Positions 1 through 12,250 of a stretch of 64,000 bases of DNA are shown here, in pieces. Made by a program: the position numbers and the translations under genes. The DNA comes from Lamellibrachia satsuma. Lineage: Eukaryota > Annelida > Polychaeta > Sabellida > Siboglinidae. The stretch lies in assembly GCA_033239005.1 (NCBI GenBank), contig BSQZ01000004.1, forward strand, positions 14,169,507 to 14,233,506, in the 5' to 3' direction. Below the pieces are notes generated by a model. That model was not told the DNA's origin. It saw nothing but the letters and a program-made list of their open reading frames with translations, and ran no database searches. How positions within the stretch are numbered: the first letter of the stretch is position 1; the number at the start of each line of letters is the position of its first letter.

Positions 1-1103
1 AGGTTATATGAATCTCCTTGCCATACAAACAATTACAAACTAATTTGTTGAATCCAAGGATAAATGCAAATCTGTAAAAATCAACACAAAATGGCAACAT
101 TTATCTGTTTCTTCACTGCAGCCATTAAAAGGAACAAACAAAATGGCCACAGCATCCACTGCAAGTTGCCAAAATCACAGCAGGAAAGCAATGGAACATG
201 CAATGCTCAAAAATATTGTCTTAATATATTACTTAATAAGTATAGAAAAAGAAGAGCCAGCAAGACTTATGTAATTCTTAACTACACAAACATGCAGGCA
301 TTGTATGATGATTAAAAAATGTTTTAAAACAACATGTTAAAATTGTTGCAGCAGGATTGTACAATCATCCTAGTTTTTGACTACTTGTACATCCGTTTGA
401 TAATTTTTTCTAAAAGTAACTAGTCTTTGGTAGTTTTGTCTGCTTGATATGAAGTTACCTAACTAGACGTTCATTATGTTTTCACAAAACATTTATCCAA
501 GTTATATGCGCTGCTGCATACGGGTAATATACAAGTGCTCATTGTACAGCTGGTTCATGAACAATGGCTAAATAAATTCAGTCCATACAGGACGCTATAA
601 TTATATAACAATTTAAAACAAAAAACTGCCAATCTGAATCTTGGCAGTAGATTCCTCCTTGTGACAAATTAAATTGCTTTAGAAAAGCCTTATAAAAATT
701 AACTACATCTCCAAATGTATATTATATTGCTGTTTTAAAAAAAAAAGAACCTCTACTACAAATTTGCAGCCACAAATAAAACTGAGTCTCTGTTTCGACT
801 AAGAATTAATTTTGAAATGCACTCCCATGACAACCATTTCAGCCTATAGCACGGACACATTACTTAACATAGTCACCTTCCTCGTAACAAGAAACCATAT
901 ATGCTAGTTTTAAATAAACAATGTATTTACATTTACTGTACTATGTTTAATAATACACACCCTTGCATGATCACAAACACCACCTGGTGTTAACCACAGT
1001 ACTGCCCTACCGGCAAGAAATGTGGCCAATAGTTGCCATGGTTGCAAGCAAATATGCACGATGAATAGCAGCGCGGATGGTGGGGGCTGACACTTGAACA
1101 CAA
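1..1103 (-). other. prickle 3' UTR and downstream flank
   Basis: This stretch lies just downstream of the prickle stop codon on the minus strand. It is AT-rich and holds no convincing coding sequence. The proximal part is presumably 3' UTR, but its length cannot be fixed from sequence. No canonical AATAAA was seen on the minus strand near the stop. An ATTAAA variant lies about 150 bases beyond it and is listed separately. Confidence 0.5.
946..951 (-). promoter_or_regulatory. Candidate poly(A) signal ATTAAA
   Basis: The minus strand reads ATTAAA here, about 150 bases past the prickle stop codon. ATTAAA is the commonest variant of the animal polyadenylation signal. A hexamer match in AT-rich DNA is weak evidence, so this is only a candidate. 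Confidence 0.25.
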
Positions 1104-3164
1104 CTACGAGACAATACAATGTTTACTCTTTACACGCTTCTTTTTGTCTTTGCGTGGACTCGACTGTGGCGAGATCGTATTTGTGCGTCCACCGAATTCA
1201 CTGCCTACATATGCGAGGCGTGTCCTGCCATTTTGCGGCCGATCCAGGTAGTAGTCAAACTCTGAATCACTGGAACTCGAGCTGGTGCTGCATTGTTCGA
1301 AGTCCGACTGCACCTGCATGTATTTGTTGCCAACGATGACCGGTGTTCGGTGTTGTGGTTGCGTGCGGTGCCGATGCATCGCTGAATCGCTGAAGTAAAC
1401 TTCGGTGTTCGTGTGCATGCTATGACTGCGTGGGAATGCCACGCCCGCCGAGTGATACACGCCCAACTTTGGCTTCGAAGGGCGCGAGATCGGGTTCATC
1501 TTCCCTGCTGATGGCTGCTTGCCACTTGTGTGCCTCTGACCGTTGACCCCTTGACATGAGCTAGCGCTGATGCGTGGCGCATTCACCCAGTGCGACCGAC
1601 CTGGGTCTGACGCGTACCCGCTTGAACGGTGTGACTTCTGCTGCATCATCTGCTGTTGCTGCATCATCTGTTCTTGCAGCATCTGTTGCTGCAGCATCTG
1701 TTGCTGCAACACTTCTTCTGGGATGTCGATGTTTATTTCCTCACCCATCATCCTCTGTCGACTTGCGTTGCACGGAGTCTTGAAACGAACAGAGAGATTC
1801 TTCTCGGAGCCCGACCGTGGTTTGCTGCTGCGGCTACTCAGGCTGCTCTTGCGTGAACTGTTGCTTGACGACCCGCGACGCTCCTTGTTCGACAGTTCCA
1901 CCATCGAGTTCTGCGAGTGCGACTTCTTGAGATGCTTGCACGGAGACGCTCTGTCGGTGTCGGTGGCGGTGCACTCTGGCAGCTGAGAATGTTGACTGCA
2001 AACTAAGTCTTGGGCACTCGATTGACACGATGTCATCGTCGCAGCATTCTGCATGTCGAGCGATACCACATTGCCATTAGCGATGATGTTGCCATTCGTG
2101 TAGACGTGCCGACATGACAGTGAATCAGTCAGTTGCTGTCTGGAGCCAGACTGAGCCAGACTATCGTCGGTGACGTACCGACTCATGTACATCACTTCTG
2201 ACTGCGACCGACAATCGTCCGACTGGTTCGACTCTGGCTGACCTTTGAACTCTTGAGGTTTCAGCATATAATCGGTTGGTCGTATTGCATACCCATGCCG
2301 CTGTTTGAGATGAGCGCCCCCAGTCGTGTCCGAACTGTAACCACTGACGCGCACGCCATTCACCTGTCGACTCGTGTATTTCTGCTGTGAGGGGGCCCCA
2401 CTGGTCTGTCTGCCTGCATGTGATGTCATATGGTACTTGCGGACGCTGCTGTTGCCCCCTTCTGACGTGTATCCGCTACTTCGCAGGGACGAGAGGTAAT
2501 ACTTGTCCTGCATGGGTACGCGTGTACCCCTGTGCACTCGCAAAGACCCATTCTGATCACCAGTGGCCAGAAACTTTGCATCGGTTGCCATGGCAACAAT
2601 ATCACTGCCACCGTTGCGGTGCGGCATAACGTCCACACTCGGCAGTTTACTACAACGGGACACGGTGCTCTTCAAGTCACTGAGCACGTCCCCGCCTTCG
2701 ACTTCTTTCAACGAGTTACGATTCCCGCCGTCAATGTTTGTAAACGGCTTCAGATTTTCAACGAACACCGCACGACTAATATTAGTCTCGGTACCGCCGC
2801 CGCCATCCGAAGACTTCAGCTTATCCACGTCGCCGCAGTCTGTCGAGCAGTAGATGGCACCACTTAGTGGCAGAAACGGTTGACCGAGCAGTGACCTGTG
2901 GCAGACTTTGCAGCGGAAACATGCGGGCTGTGCATGCCAGTGTTGACCGTCGTGGTTCATTTGGCCCTGGTCAACGCCAATGCTCTCGCCACACGTCTCG
3001 CAATACTCAGCGTACATGCTCTCAAAGCATTCACAGCAGTATGGCCGCCCCTCGCGCATGATGTAGCGTTGGCCGCCGAGCTGCTTGTCACATTCGTAGC
3101 AACAGAAGTGCTTCATGTGCCAGCTACGACCTTCCGCCTCTGTGCACTCGTCTGCAAAGATGAT
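1104..3164 (-). CDS. prickle: Prickle-like planar cell polarity protein, terminal coding exon (LIM2, LIM3, tail, CaaX)
   Basis: Prickle is a cytoplasmic PET/LIM protein of the core planar cell polarity pathway. It works with Van Gogh/Vangl at one face of the cell and opposes Dishevelled and Frizzled. This exon gives residues 217-902 of the reconstructed product. It completes LIM2 (zinc cysteines and histidines from the previous exon to about residue 268, including HMKHFCC and CCECF) and holds LIM3 (about 271-326, [20 protein letters not shown]). A long serine-rich disordered tail follows, with a Q/M-rich run near residues 692-725. Near the end is an acidic-serine block ([19 protein letters not shown]) like the one in vertebrate Prickle. 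The protein ends KSKHCIVS, a CaaX farnesylation motif typical of the family. The acceptor TTACAG precedes ATC at 3164. The whole 686-residue C-terminal part is one uninterrupted exon. Family assignment is very secure; orthology to a particular vertebrate paralogue is not claimed. Confidence 0.95.
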   Translation of the reverse strand: MIFADECTEAEGRSWHMKHFCCYECDKQLGGQRYIMREGRPYCCECFESMYAEYCETCGESIGVDQGQMNHDGQHWHAQPACFRCKVCHRSLLGQPFLPLSGAIYCSTDCGDVDKLKSSDGGGGTETNISRAVFVENLKPFTNIDGGNRNSLKEVEGGDVLSDLKSTVSRCSKLPSVDVMPHRNGGSDIVAMATDAKFLATGDQNGSLRVHRGTRVPMQDKYYLSSLRSSGYTSEGGNSSVRKYHMTSHAGRQTSGAPSQQKYTSRQVNGVRVSGYSSDTTGGAHLKQRHGYAIRPTDYMLKPQEFKGQPESNQSDDCRSQSEVMYMSRYVTDDSLAQSGSRQQLTDSLSCRHVYTNGNIIANGNVVSLDMQNAATMTSCQSSAQDLVCSQHSQLPECTATDTDRASPCKHLKKSHSQNSMVELSNKERRGSSSNSSRKSSLSSRSSKPRSGSEKNLSVRFKTPCNASRQRMMGEEINIDIPEEVLQQQMLQQQMLQEQMMQQQQMMQQKSHRSSGYASDPGRSHWVNAPRISASSCQGVNGQRHTSGKQPSAGKMNPISRPSKPKLGVYHSAGVAFPRSHSMHTNTEVYFSDSAMHRHRTQPQHRTPVIVGNKYMQVQSDFEQCSTSSSSSDSEFDYYLDRPQNGRTRLAYVGSEFGGRTNTISPQSSPRKDKKKRVKSKHCIVS

Positions 3165-3633
3165 CTGTAACCACACAGAAACCATATCAGCTATATTGGC
3201 TAGAAAAATATAACGTTCCATTCTGTGATGCTTCAGAATACATGGCTTCTTAAGAAGACATCAAGAAAAAAATGGATTTTTTTTACAAGACTGACTTTGT
3301 CAATTACTTATCTACTGCTTATGCCAACTAAACATTAAGTTCTATTTTTAACTTAGTTTTACATCAGCAGTTTCAGGAATGAGGGAAGATGCAGGTGTTT
3401 GTTTGCTAATGCAAGAACAGAAATATTGTTGATTGGTCAGCATAGGTGGAGCAGAAGTCTGCAATCAGACACGATGCAGACAGAAACAGTTGCATCATAG
3501 ACTGGGGGGGAGCAAAAGTAATAGGCAGGGAGAGCAACAGAAATGCAAGATGGATTAAAGAGGCTACATGGATCAGAAAGACAACTCCAATTGTTGCTTC
3601 ATTTATTATTACATTTTATGAAATGCTACACAC
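3165..3633 (-). other. Prickle intron between LIM1 and terminal exons
   Basis: A 469-base intron with a GTGTGT donor after GACGAG and a TTACAG acceptor. It interrupts LIM2 in phase 0, right after its first cysteine pair (CAACDE). No other element is seen inside. Confidence 0.85.
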
Positions 3634-3837
3634 CTCGTCACACGCAGCGCATCGTGGCTTCAGTGTCTCCGCGTGGTGGCGGCCGCAGCAGATCTTGCCA
3701 TCGCGGAAGAAGTAGATCAGGTCAACAAGAAGTTCGCTGCAGACAGAGCAGACGAAGCAGGCTGGGTGCCAGCAGACGCCCGTGCCAGCGCGCGATGCAA
3801 ACACCGCCATCTCTCCACCGTGCACTGACTCGCCGCA
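3634..3837 (-). CDS. prickle: Prickle-like protein, LIM1 exon
   Basis: This exon gives residues 149-216. With VCQQ from the preceding exon it forms LIM1: the CxxC pair (CQQC), the H and C of [12 protein letters not shown], and the closing CGRHH. Its last residues, CAACDE, are the first cysteine pair of LIM2. The signature run VFASRAG and [19 protein letters not shown] match Prickle family LIM1 closely. The acceptor is TTTCAG before TGC at 3837, and the donor GAG|GTGTGT follows 3634. Both ends are phase 0, so it joins its neighbours without a frame change. Confidence 0.95.
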
Positions 3838-4253
3838 CTGAAACATGACGCACTACTGCACTGATCACATTTCTTAATGCTAGGAATAACTACAGTGCCT
3901 GCATTTCTCAATGATAGGAATAAATACAATTTTATGAAACGTATCTTATGTACACAACAGACTTTACGCAAACGTATTGCAGACTCCCACCCCACTCTGC
4001 TCATATTTGGGAGTTTATAGACAAACTTGGGAGTCCGTACATTTTAGCTACCTAGTCCACCATGTGGCGCCACTGTTGTATTTACTTCCTTTCACATATA
4101 TTTTCAGCAGCAGCGAAATAACTATCCAATGACCAGTGTTATAAAATGTTTCCCAAACTAGACAACTATGCACAATTGTGCCAAACCCACTTTCTCTCAC
4201 CCTCTTTCTCCAAACCCCTTTTTCCCAACCTACTTTCATGACTTCCAACCCAC
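3838..4253 (-). other. Prickle intron between PET and LIM1 exons
   Basis: A 416-base intron with donor CAG|GTGGGT at the 4254 end and acceptor TTTCAG before 3837. It splits the first LIM1 cysteine pair between exons in phase 0. Nothing else is recognised inside. Confidence 0.85.
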
Positions 4254-4505
4254 CTGTTGACAGACGATCCCCTGCAGTGTGAGAGGAAGTGGTCGGACAC
4301 TCCCCCTTCCCAGCGACTCCCTCTTCCTGCGGGCACTGAAGAGTCGCAGCTCCTTTTTCTCCTCGTCACTGAGGCCATTGCAGTAGCGCACCTCGTTGTC
4401 ATGTGGAGGCAGCTGTTGGAGGAGCTGTTTGATGCGGTACTTCTCTCCCACACTGTTCACGTATGGCACCTTGTCCTCCGGCAGTGAACTCATGTATTGG
4501 TGAAC
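4254..4505 (-). CDS. prickle: Prickle-like protein, PET domain exon (C-terminal two thirds of PET)
   Basis: This exon gives residues 65-148. It carries most of the PET domain (Prickle, Espinas, Testin), a module found only with LIM domains and linked to membrane recruitment and partner binding. Visible family blocks are [33 protein letters not shown] and the basic stretch [11 protein letters not shown]. The acceptor TTGCAG precedes GTT at 4505 in phase 0, and the donor CAG|GTGGGT follows 4254. Two upstream exons have compatible phase-0 donors, at 21786 and at 11339, so this is the likely common exon where alternative 5' ends meet. Confidence 0.95.
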
Positions 4506-6100
4506 CTGCAACATGGAATATAATACAATATGATTGCTGAAACTATTGACAAAATTTTATATAATAATAGTAAAATTTTATTTGTTTCAGTAATCAAGAG
4601 ACTGAAAGGGACACTGTATAACATGCACATATTCAGCTAACAATATTGTTACATATTTCTGAATTCTCTGTGTATATTTTTCGGTCTTTTTAAAAAAAAA
4701 ACATCATACAGAAAACAAGCAATGTTTCTTTGGGATTTTTTTCTTTCTTTTTCTAACTTACAGAACCCACATTGATGGATCTGCATAGTCACAAATGGGT
4801 CATTCTCCAATTATTAATCAATATGGAGTTAACATATCTAAGAAACACCCACATTTCCCCACACACTGACTGACATGACATGAACATATATATGCAGACA
4901 TATAGGCACAGAACACAACACATCTGTCAAGCAAGCATATCACCACAACATTACGTTAGTCTCTGGTACGGCATGGTACAAGGTTCTTGACGCCGATAAG
5001 TTGTGCAAAAATGCACCAAATGAAACATAACTCCGCTGTAATTTACACTTGCATACCTGTGAGATGATATAATACCACTCAGAGCAGGTGCAGATAATCA
5101 GAAACACATGACAAGATGGCAGATTGCACCCTTATTGAATAGGTAATACATGAAGTAAAGGTCTTCTATAATATACACCATAATTGGCTGATGAAACATT
5201 TGAGCTGTGTGTGGGCCATGCTGGATAAATCATAGAAGTAATCATCATAAATTCTTGAAGCTCCAGAGTCATGTCACTTTCTACATGATGTAATGTGCAT
5301 TGTCATTCCAAGTATCAGGGAAGCACCAAACTCAGTCAGTCATTGCTACAAAAAGTTGGGGTATTCCACCATTAATGTCACATGATCAGGCTAACTATTC
5401 ACAAATTCAAAGACTTATTTTGTCATTTGTCAAAATCCCAAGATGCATCAGGCTTGAAAGTTAATTTTGAAAATTCTTTGACCCTGTTAAAAAGTGTACG
5501 CTGGAAATGCTATTCAACATTAGAACTGCTTTCATATTTATCCCATCAATAGCAATGCATATAATAAATGAAAACACCCTACAAACAAGCAGTCCTACAA
5601 ACAAGCAGTCCTACAAACAATCAGTCCTACAAACCAGACACACTAGGGCCTTCTGGCTCTCTTGTGAGGCTACTTTTTGTTAAGGCTATTTGCAATCCTA
5701 CGCTACTTCCCTAGTAACGTATCCAAGGTAAATCACTGGATATAGGATTGGATAGAGTTACAAGTTCAAACAGAGAGACAGGAAATAATCACTGAAGTAT
5801 GTCCCCCGCCCACACCAAAGTCTGCAGCCCAGTAAGACTGGCCTTCTAATCAGATCTACAGGGTAACAGATAGGCATAGAATCTCCAGTTTGTTAGACAC
5901 TGTTAGAACCAGCTGTCCTATAGTTGGGGGGGAGGGGGGCAAATTAACCCCCTTAGCATTTCCAAGCAGAAAGTGACTGGGCACCCATTTCAACAAAGTT
6001 ATACACATGGTACCTGCTTATTCTGGTATAATTAGTTGTGATTGTCCCATTATGGAGAAACCTGCTGAATTAGGAAATGACACACCTTTCTTTGTGTTAT
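4506..6100 (-). other. Prickle intron, proximal part
   Basis: The start of the large intron upstream of the PET exon. No coding exon is supported. At about 5578-5637 there are three and a half copies of a 16-bp tandem repeat (core ACAAACAAGCAGTCCT). Otherwise it is AT-rich single-copy-looking DNA with a G-run near 5930. Confidence 0.6.
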
Positions 6101-8800
6101 CCACGGTTGGGCTTAAGTAGTATTTTTGGTGGAAGCCTGGAAGGTATATGTCTGCACAAAGTTTAAATAATTGAATAACAGGTCACTGTGTATATGTTCA
6201 GCAGTCTGTCCTGCTTTTGAAATAGGATTTACAGCATTGGAGAAACAGAGTACACATATAATACGTTTACCGTCATGCTGTGATTTCAACAATAAAAAAG
6301 AACATTTAGACCTAGTAGTCAAACTAGCAATTACACTAGCGTACTGTAAAGAACATTTCAAAGCCTGCCATCACCACAACAAGACATTTCAATTTACCAA
6401 GCGATGTGCAAAAACATTGCTTAAAGAACTTTTCTGGAAAAAAAAACACTCCAAGATACAAGAAGCACAATTATTAAAACTGCAGATTACCTGTTTTGTT
6501 CTGGTGAACTTCAGCATGGCCACTTTGAAGAAAACCACCATCGAATGACAACAAATAGATTCTAACATATCCAGAGCTTGGAATGTGCTGCCATCTGGCC
6601 CCACAGAAGCACATTGTCAGCAAAGAACCAGCAGGTCAGTCCAATCATTGACCATGTTGTGGACAGCTTGAGAATGCATGTGCCGTCTTATGAGCAGGTG
6701 ATCAGCCCCATCAAATGGCGTAATTATGTCAGGTCAGAAGTCCGTCGGTCTCATACTGAGACACCTGCGAATGCTAACAAGATGGTGTCCCGAAGCACTT
6801 CTGACTTAAGCAGTTGGTTGATCCACATTTTGTTATGAGTCCTTCTCCAGCCAATTACAATAATCTGTGTTTACACTGCACCAAACCCACATATAAGTGA
6901 CATGCTCAAACATCAACCAGATCCTCTTTCAAGCAGACTGCTTGTGTCACAATCGCAGACAAACCATGCCTCTAATCCAATACAATGTTACTGTATCAAA
7001 TCTACTGTGCCTCTCCAGAACAACTGTCCACATGCCACATCAAAGGCCCACTTCTAATTATAGCAAGCATCCAGTGACACTCCCCACAGAGAAGTCACTA
7101 ATAAGAGCACCGCTTGTTCACAAAAGCTGTGAGTAATTGTCTGTTGCAAAAACGCCACCAATGGAAATCATTCAAATTGTTCACAAATGTGACACTGAAA
7201 CCAGCTTGATAGTTCTTCCACTCTTGGATTATGTAGTCTTGTTCAGTGCCCTTTACTTCAAAGTAACTCTGCCCACCAATACAAGCCCATGCCAAACCCA
7301 ACACTGATTTACACGTCAGTCTCTTCGACATTCCAAAGATTTCAATTTAGCTTCTAGTAGATCTAAAAATAGCGTGTACAAAATCACAGTACTTTGTTTT
7401 TGTCCAGGACCTGTGCAGAACTTGAGCTGGTGATAAAGCAGGCTAGAAAGTTTTTCGTTTGGGACTGTATTGGCCCTGCTTATCTGGGGTGCAGAACCGA
7501 TAACAAATCTACAGTTCAACCCTCTTTGGTTATCACTGAATTAAGTTGCCACATTCTGTATTTTTCTTTGGCCCACCATAGCAACATATATTGTGCTCAT
7601 AGATCTGGCATCAGCAGTTCCTAAGTTCTATAAACACAGGTCCTTCCAGTACACATTCGAAACTGAAAAGTAATTTTCCAACGGCGAGATGGCCACCGAT
7701 ATATTCTGAGCAGTATCACTCCTCCCACATTGGTAATTCCAGATTTCCATCAGTCTTCACAAATATAATATCCAACATCAAACAGCCTCGCAACAGTTTC
7801 TGCACAAGCTTAAATCCAGTGTCTGTGATGTAATGATTGATGAAGTCTGCAGAGGGCATATCTTGAATATTCTTGAGTGCTGAAATCGGCAACTATTCTG
7901 CAGTGTGAATCATGGCATGCTTTGCTATTTAACTCAGCTCTTTGTAACATCACTGCTGCAGTGGCAACTGCCACTGATACAAAGCATCCACGTTGACAAA
8001 GTGACACCATCTGCTGTCCTACTCCTGGTCGGGGGAGTTATTCCATGAACTCTTACACTGTTTCCCTCCAACAAGCACTTGTGAATTTTTCCGTGTGCCT
8101 CACTTACACATGGCAAACAACTGTCATCGATGACAAAATACAATAAATTAAATAATGAAGACAACGCCACAGACATTGCAGTTCTTTCTTCTGCTGAACA
8201 AGGCTCAGCAGTGAGCTCTGTGTCCACAACGAAGGCATCAATTCCAAACTTATATACTAAACTAGGCAACTGCTGCCTTTCAAAAACACATCTTCATGTC
8301 CCTAGGTGAAGGCGTGAAGACTGTCTGCTATAAACCTCTCCAGTCAATCCAATGCCCACTGCACACATATGCTCCATTGCAATTCAATGAAATTGTTACC
8401 CACAGTTATGGCCTCCTGGCCAGAATAATCATCACATCACCAGACTTAAGTGTGTTGATAGCTGCTGCCAGAACGGACCTGTGAGAACACACACACCCTG
8501 GGCTGTTCTTGCGTGATTCATAGATGCCAGATGTCCTTCAGTGACATCCAGTCATTAAAACCACCAATCATCAAGGCAGTATCAATTGGCCCAATTAGAG
8601 AGATCTCTGCAGTGATTCCAAAGAGCAGAAACCCCTGAACTAGTTTCCTCTGCTGATCCATGTGCATTTGACACTGTGTTGTATTCATATTCTACACACT
8701 TTGTCAACACTTCAAACGGAAACTCAAGTATAACAAAAACCACATCCCAGATCCTATCCATGAGTAGGCATGGTGCAAAGGTCGCTGTGTATAATAGAGA
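6100..8800 (-). mobile_element. Highly decayed non-LTR retrotransposon (LINE) remnant
   Basis: Minus-strand translations give broken pieces in the order expected of a LINE. Near 8545-8575 the frame reads ALMIGGFNDW, resembling the GDFN block of apurinic-type endonucleases. Near 7700-7770 there is a stretch resembling the endonuclease C-terminus. Near 6599-6632 the frame reads FADNVLLWG, resembling the FADD catalytic box of reverse transcriptase. Many stops and shifts separate them. The two main motifs are about 1.9 kb apart, a little long for one element, so there may be insertions. Assignment rests on short motifs only and could be coincidence. Confidence 0.35.
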
Positions 8801-11338
8801 TTATAGAGATAATCCGGCATGGCCAGTAGACAATCTTGTCAACTCTGTAAACAAACTCAAATACGACCTGATACAAACATACATAAATATGTCAGATGAC
8901 CAAAGCTCTATCAGTCCTAATGATATGTAGTTTGCAGCAGTAACATTTGTAGTAACCATGTCTGACTTTCACAGAGAGCAGAGTCTTGTTTCCTGCCAAT
9001 ATTGGCAATACACAACATCCCTTGGTCAGAATACATCATTTTTCTGGATAGCTACGTACTTTTACCAGAACAACAGCAGGTACAGAATATGCAAAACGCT
9101 GGGGTAAACCTATAACTTCCTGTTCAAATATCATGCCCTGTGTGATTACTTAATTTCACAAACTTTGCACTCACCACTGCCTAGTATTGCACTTATCACA
9201 GATTGAACCTAGTATTGCACTTATCACAGTTGGAACCTAGTCCAACACTGACCTTGGCACAACTTTTTTACATGCAGCAAAGCTATTTCTTTGAGTAGAA
9301 TTGTTACCTTAGTAAGTTAGTTACTAGTTCATATACAACAAATAACAACACACGATTGCGCCCAAAACAAACAACAATAAAACATAAATTTGGAAGTTGG
9401 TTTCTTTGCCCTATATTGTGTGTGGTTTTGATTAGAGTGTTTTTGTGTTCTACAAACAATGATGTCCATTTTAGCAGTTAACATATTGGCATGATTAATG
9501 AAGTATTCAGCATCCATTTCTGACATACCCTGGTAAGTCTTGTATATTAAAATAATTTTACAAACCGCGAGAAAGCAAGTTTGGTGGAGAAGAAGCTCAC
9601 GGGATTGCATGTCTTTTGATGACAATTGACAAGACAATCCTCTACTATCCCTGTCAAACTGTGACAAATGAGACATCATTGGAGCTAATTATTGCAGTTA
9701 ACGAGTGTTTGATTGGACCGGGAGACTGATGTGATGAGTTCTATTCACGCCACTGGTACAGCTGTCTCTGTCTTTACAAAGCTTCCCACAGCTACAGTAG
9801 TGCCTTCAGTACGCCCTCATCCCCCCACCTTTCTCAAGTCTTTCCCTGCCTGTTTTCTCCCTCCCCTTTCTTCCCCTTCTTTGTCACTATAAGTTCTTCC
9901 CATTCTCTCTCCTCCCCTCCAGTCTCCTCCCCCTCCAGTCTCCCTCTCCTTCTATAACAAATAATTTAGGCACCAAGAGAAACATAAATTTAATTTTGAC
10001 ACAAAACCAGCAGAATTACGTATAAATGCATCATTAGTTCACAGATATATTAAATTAATTAAAACAATGATATCAGCTGAAAACCCTATTTCGAAATTTT
10101 ATAAAACATTTACCGACCATTAAAAAGGTAACATGTTTTATTTACAACTTTAGTAATTAAATTCAGCCTTAACTATGTCATATTTAGTTACATATAACTA
10201 TGATTATTAAAGTAATTTATCCCTTTTCTTGAAACATAAAATGCATTGTAAGTTTGTAACAGTAGTTAGACATTTTGCCTACAAAAACTGCTTTACCATG
10301 ATATCAATACATCTGGCTGAAATAGAAAACGTACAGATAAGAGAGTAATTTCAATCACCATCCGCGATTGTGTCATGTGAGGCAATTAGGAGACGCATCT
10401 GAGCGATTTTTTATGAGGAACCCACAATGGGAAATCGGGAACGGCAGACGGGAAGCGACAAACATTGCATGCAATATTTACGCAGCTTAAATTGCACAAC
10501 CTGCCACAGGGTCAGAACAATGAACCAGCATGAATGGGCTGACCATTCAACTGACCATATCTGATGACCATCACCATTAGACCACTACAATGACCACACC
10601 ACCAGCTTGACATCTCAATCTGGAACTCCATAAATAATAGCATTTGCAGACTAGTCACATATGGATGAAAAATGCATACAAATTTATAGAACAGGCTTAA
10701 ATCAGCGCTGGGCAAATCCGCGGGAACACATAAATCAATTCATGAAGTGGTTCAGCAACTATAATTATCATTAAGATTATCTTAGCTGTGTTGACTCATT
10801 TCGCCAGCGCTAGTGTTACAAACGTTCAGGCTGCCACACTAATGGGAATCTCCTCGTCTTCTTAATGTCAATAATGCTACATTGTGTGTTGGAACCACAT
10901 CATGCATAATTGTCATTTTGTAATCAATACAGTTAAATAAGTCTGTGTGCATTGATTTCCTGGAAAATTACCAGGGCATTCTCGAAATGTTGCACCTCAG
11001 TAAATACACCGTAAAATAATTTAATCAATCCAGTTATTTCATTAACACATTTTGTGTAACACTACTCTAGTGACACAGGTTTTGTGAACTATACATTTTT
11101 GGCAACAATATTAATATGTTAACATAGTAAATGGTGAAAACTACACTACAGGGTTTATGCAGTTGCTCAGCATACCTGGACATTTTTTAGCTGGTATTTA
11201 TCCATAAAATAATTTATCCAGTAATTAAATTAACTAACTACTGTACTAACTAATAATAATAATAAGTACACAAAGTCCATTCAGAGGCATTTGATCACAA
11301 ACACGTAGTTACGGTAGTGTAATAATTGTTGATCTTAC
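8801..11338 (-). other. Prickle intron, no gene seen
   Basis: AT-rich intron DNA without a supported exon. At about 9181-9240 there is a two-copy direct repeat of roughly 30 bp (core CCTAGTATTGCACTTATCAC). A pyrimidine-rich tract lies at about 9830-9955. The minus strand is open at 9329-9679 for 116 codons, but the composition looks non-coding and nothing is recognised in it. Confidence 0.5.
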
Positions 11339-12250
11339 CAGATTGGATCTGGCTCCCTTGTCTGTGGGACATCTTCCAACTGCCTGCGTTTGAGGACAAG
11401 CAATTGGGAACTTCTCCTGTTGTAACGAGTCATTATTTGGCAATGGTGTTGTTGCTTGCAGCTCCACCTGCCGAGCAAATGTAACCGTTTTCTTTATCGG
11501 TTTCGAGACGACTTTGTTCCGAAACGAGGAAGAACAACCAGAATTGATTTGTCTTGAGGCGTCCCAGTGAAATCTGTCATCTGTAACTCTCCCATGATGC
11601 AATGTGGCCTTCTCTCGAACTGCAAGAACGTCTTCTGCTGACTGACACTTTGGTTTCAGCAGGTTTGTCTTCTGTTGGGACTGAAGACCTGCCACGTTTG
11701 ATGATGACATGGTTCTTGCCTTCACTGGAGAGGAGTGGGTGCACAATGTCATCTTTGCAGGTGGTACTGCTGCAAAAGTGTATCTTTTTACTGGCTGTTG
11801 CTGTTGCTGTCGCTGCTGATACTGTTGTTGCTGATGTTGTTGTTTGTAATGGCACTGCAGCTGCTGTTTGGAGAATACCAGTCTGCTGTAGCCATCCGAG
11901 TCCAGCAAGCTTTGCTGATCAGTCCTCTGCATGTCATACTCCCTGTGCCATGCCACTGTAGTGGACACAGGATGACCACGAGCGACTGACCGATTCATGT
12001 CCACCTTCACTGGGATGACATACACTGGCTCCCTGCTCTCTACCCTAGGCGAGGATGCCGCTGAACCCATAGTTACCCCTGGGTACGTCCTAACACTAGT
12101 TGATGCACACACAGCCCTGTCCTGTGTGCTAGCTTTAGTCCTCAATGCCGGGGTACTCCCGGACCAACTGCATGGCGGAGTTTTGTCCAACGAGGGTACA
12201 ACAGACCAGCTGTAGGGTGGAGCCCCCGTCGCTGATAAACCAAACGCCAT
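11339..12250 (-). CDS. Candidate alternative first exon of prickle (304-residue Gln-rich N-terminus)
   Basis: A long minus-strand open frame inside the PET intron. I start it at the ATG at 12250 (context AACATGGCG, strong). An ATG 11 codons upstream has a weak context, and an in-frame stop lies about 45 bases before that one. It encodes 304 residues, mostly disordered, with a Gln tract around residues 125-145, a serine-rich middle, and the motif KKTVTF near residue 260, which fits the RVxF consensus for PP1 docking. At 11339 the frame meets CTG|GTAAGA, a strong splice donor in phase 0. The next exon on the strand (4505) has a phase-0 acceptor, so splicing gives a 1142-residue protein. No acceptor matching the phase of the 21786 donor was found at its 5' side, favouring a first exon over an internal one. 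I recognise no domain. It could instead belong to a separate nested gene. Confidence 0.6.

Noticed and set aside
1570..1986. A 138-codon plus-strand frame opposite the prickle terminal exon
   Set aside because: It is a shadow of the prickle coding strand; its Cys-rich run is the complement of the Gln/Met codons.
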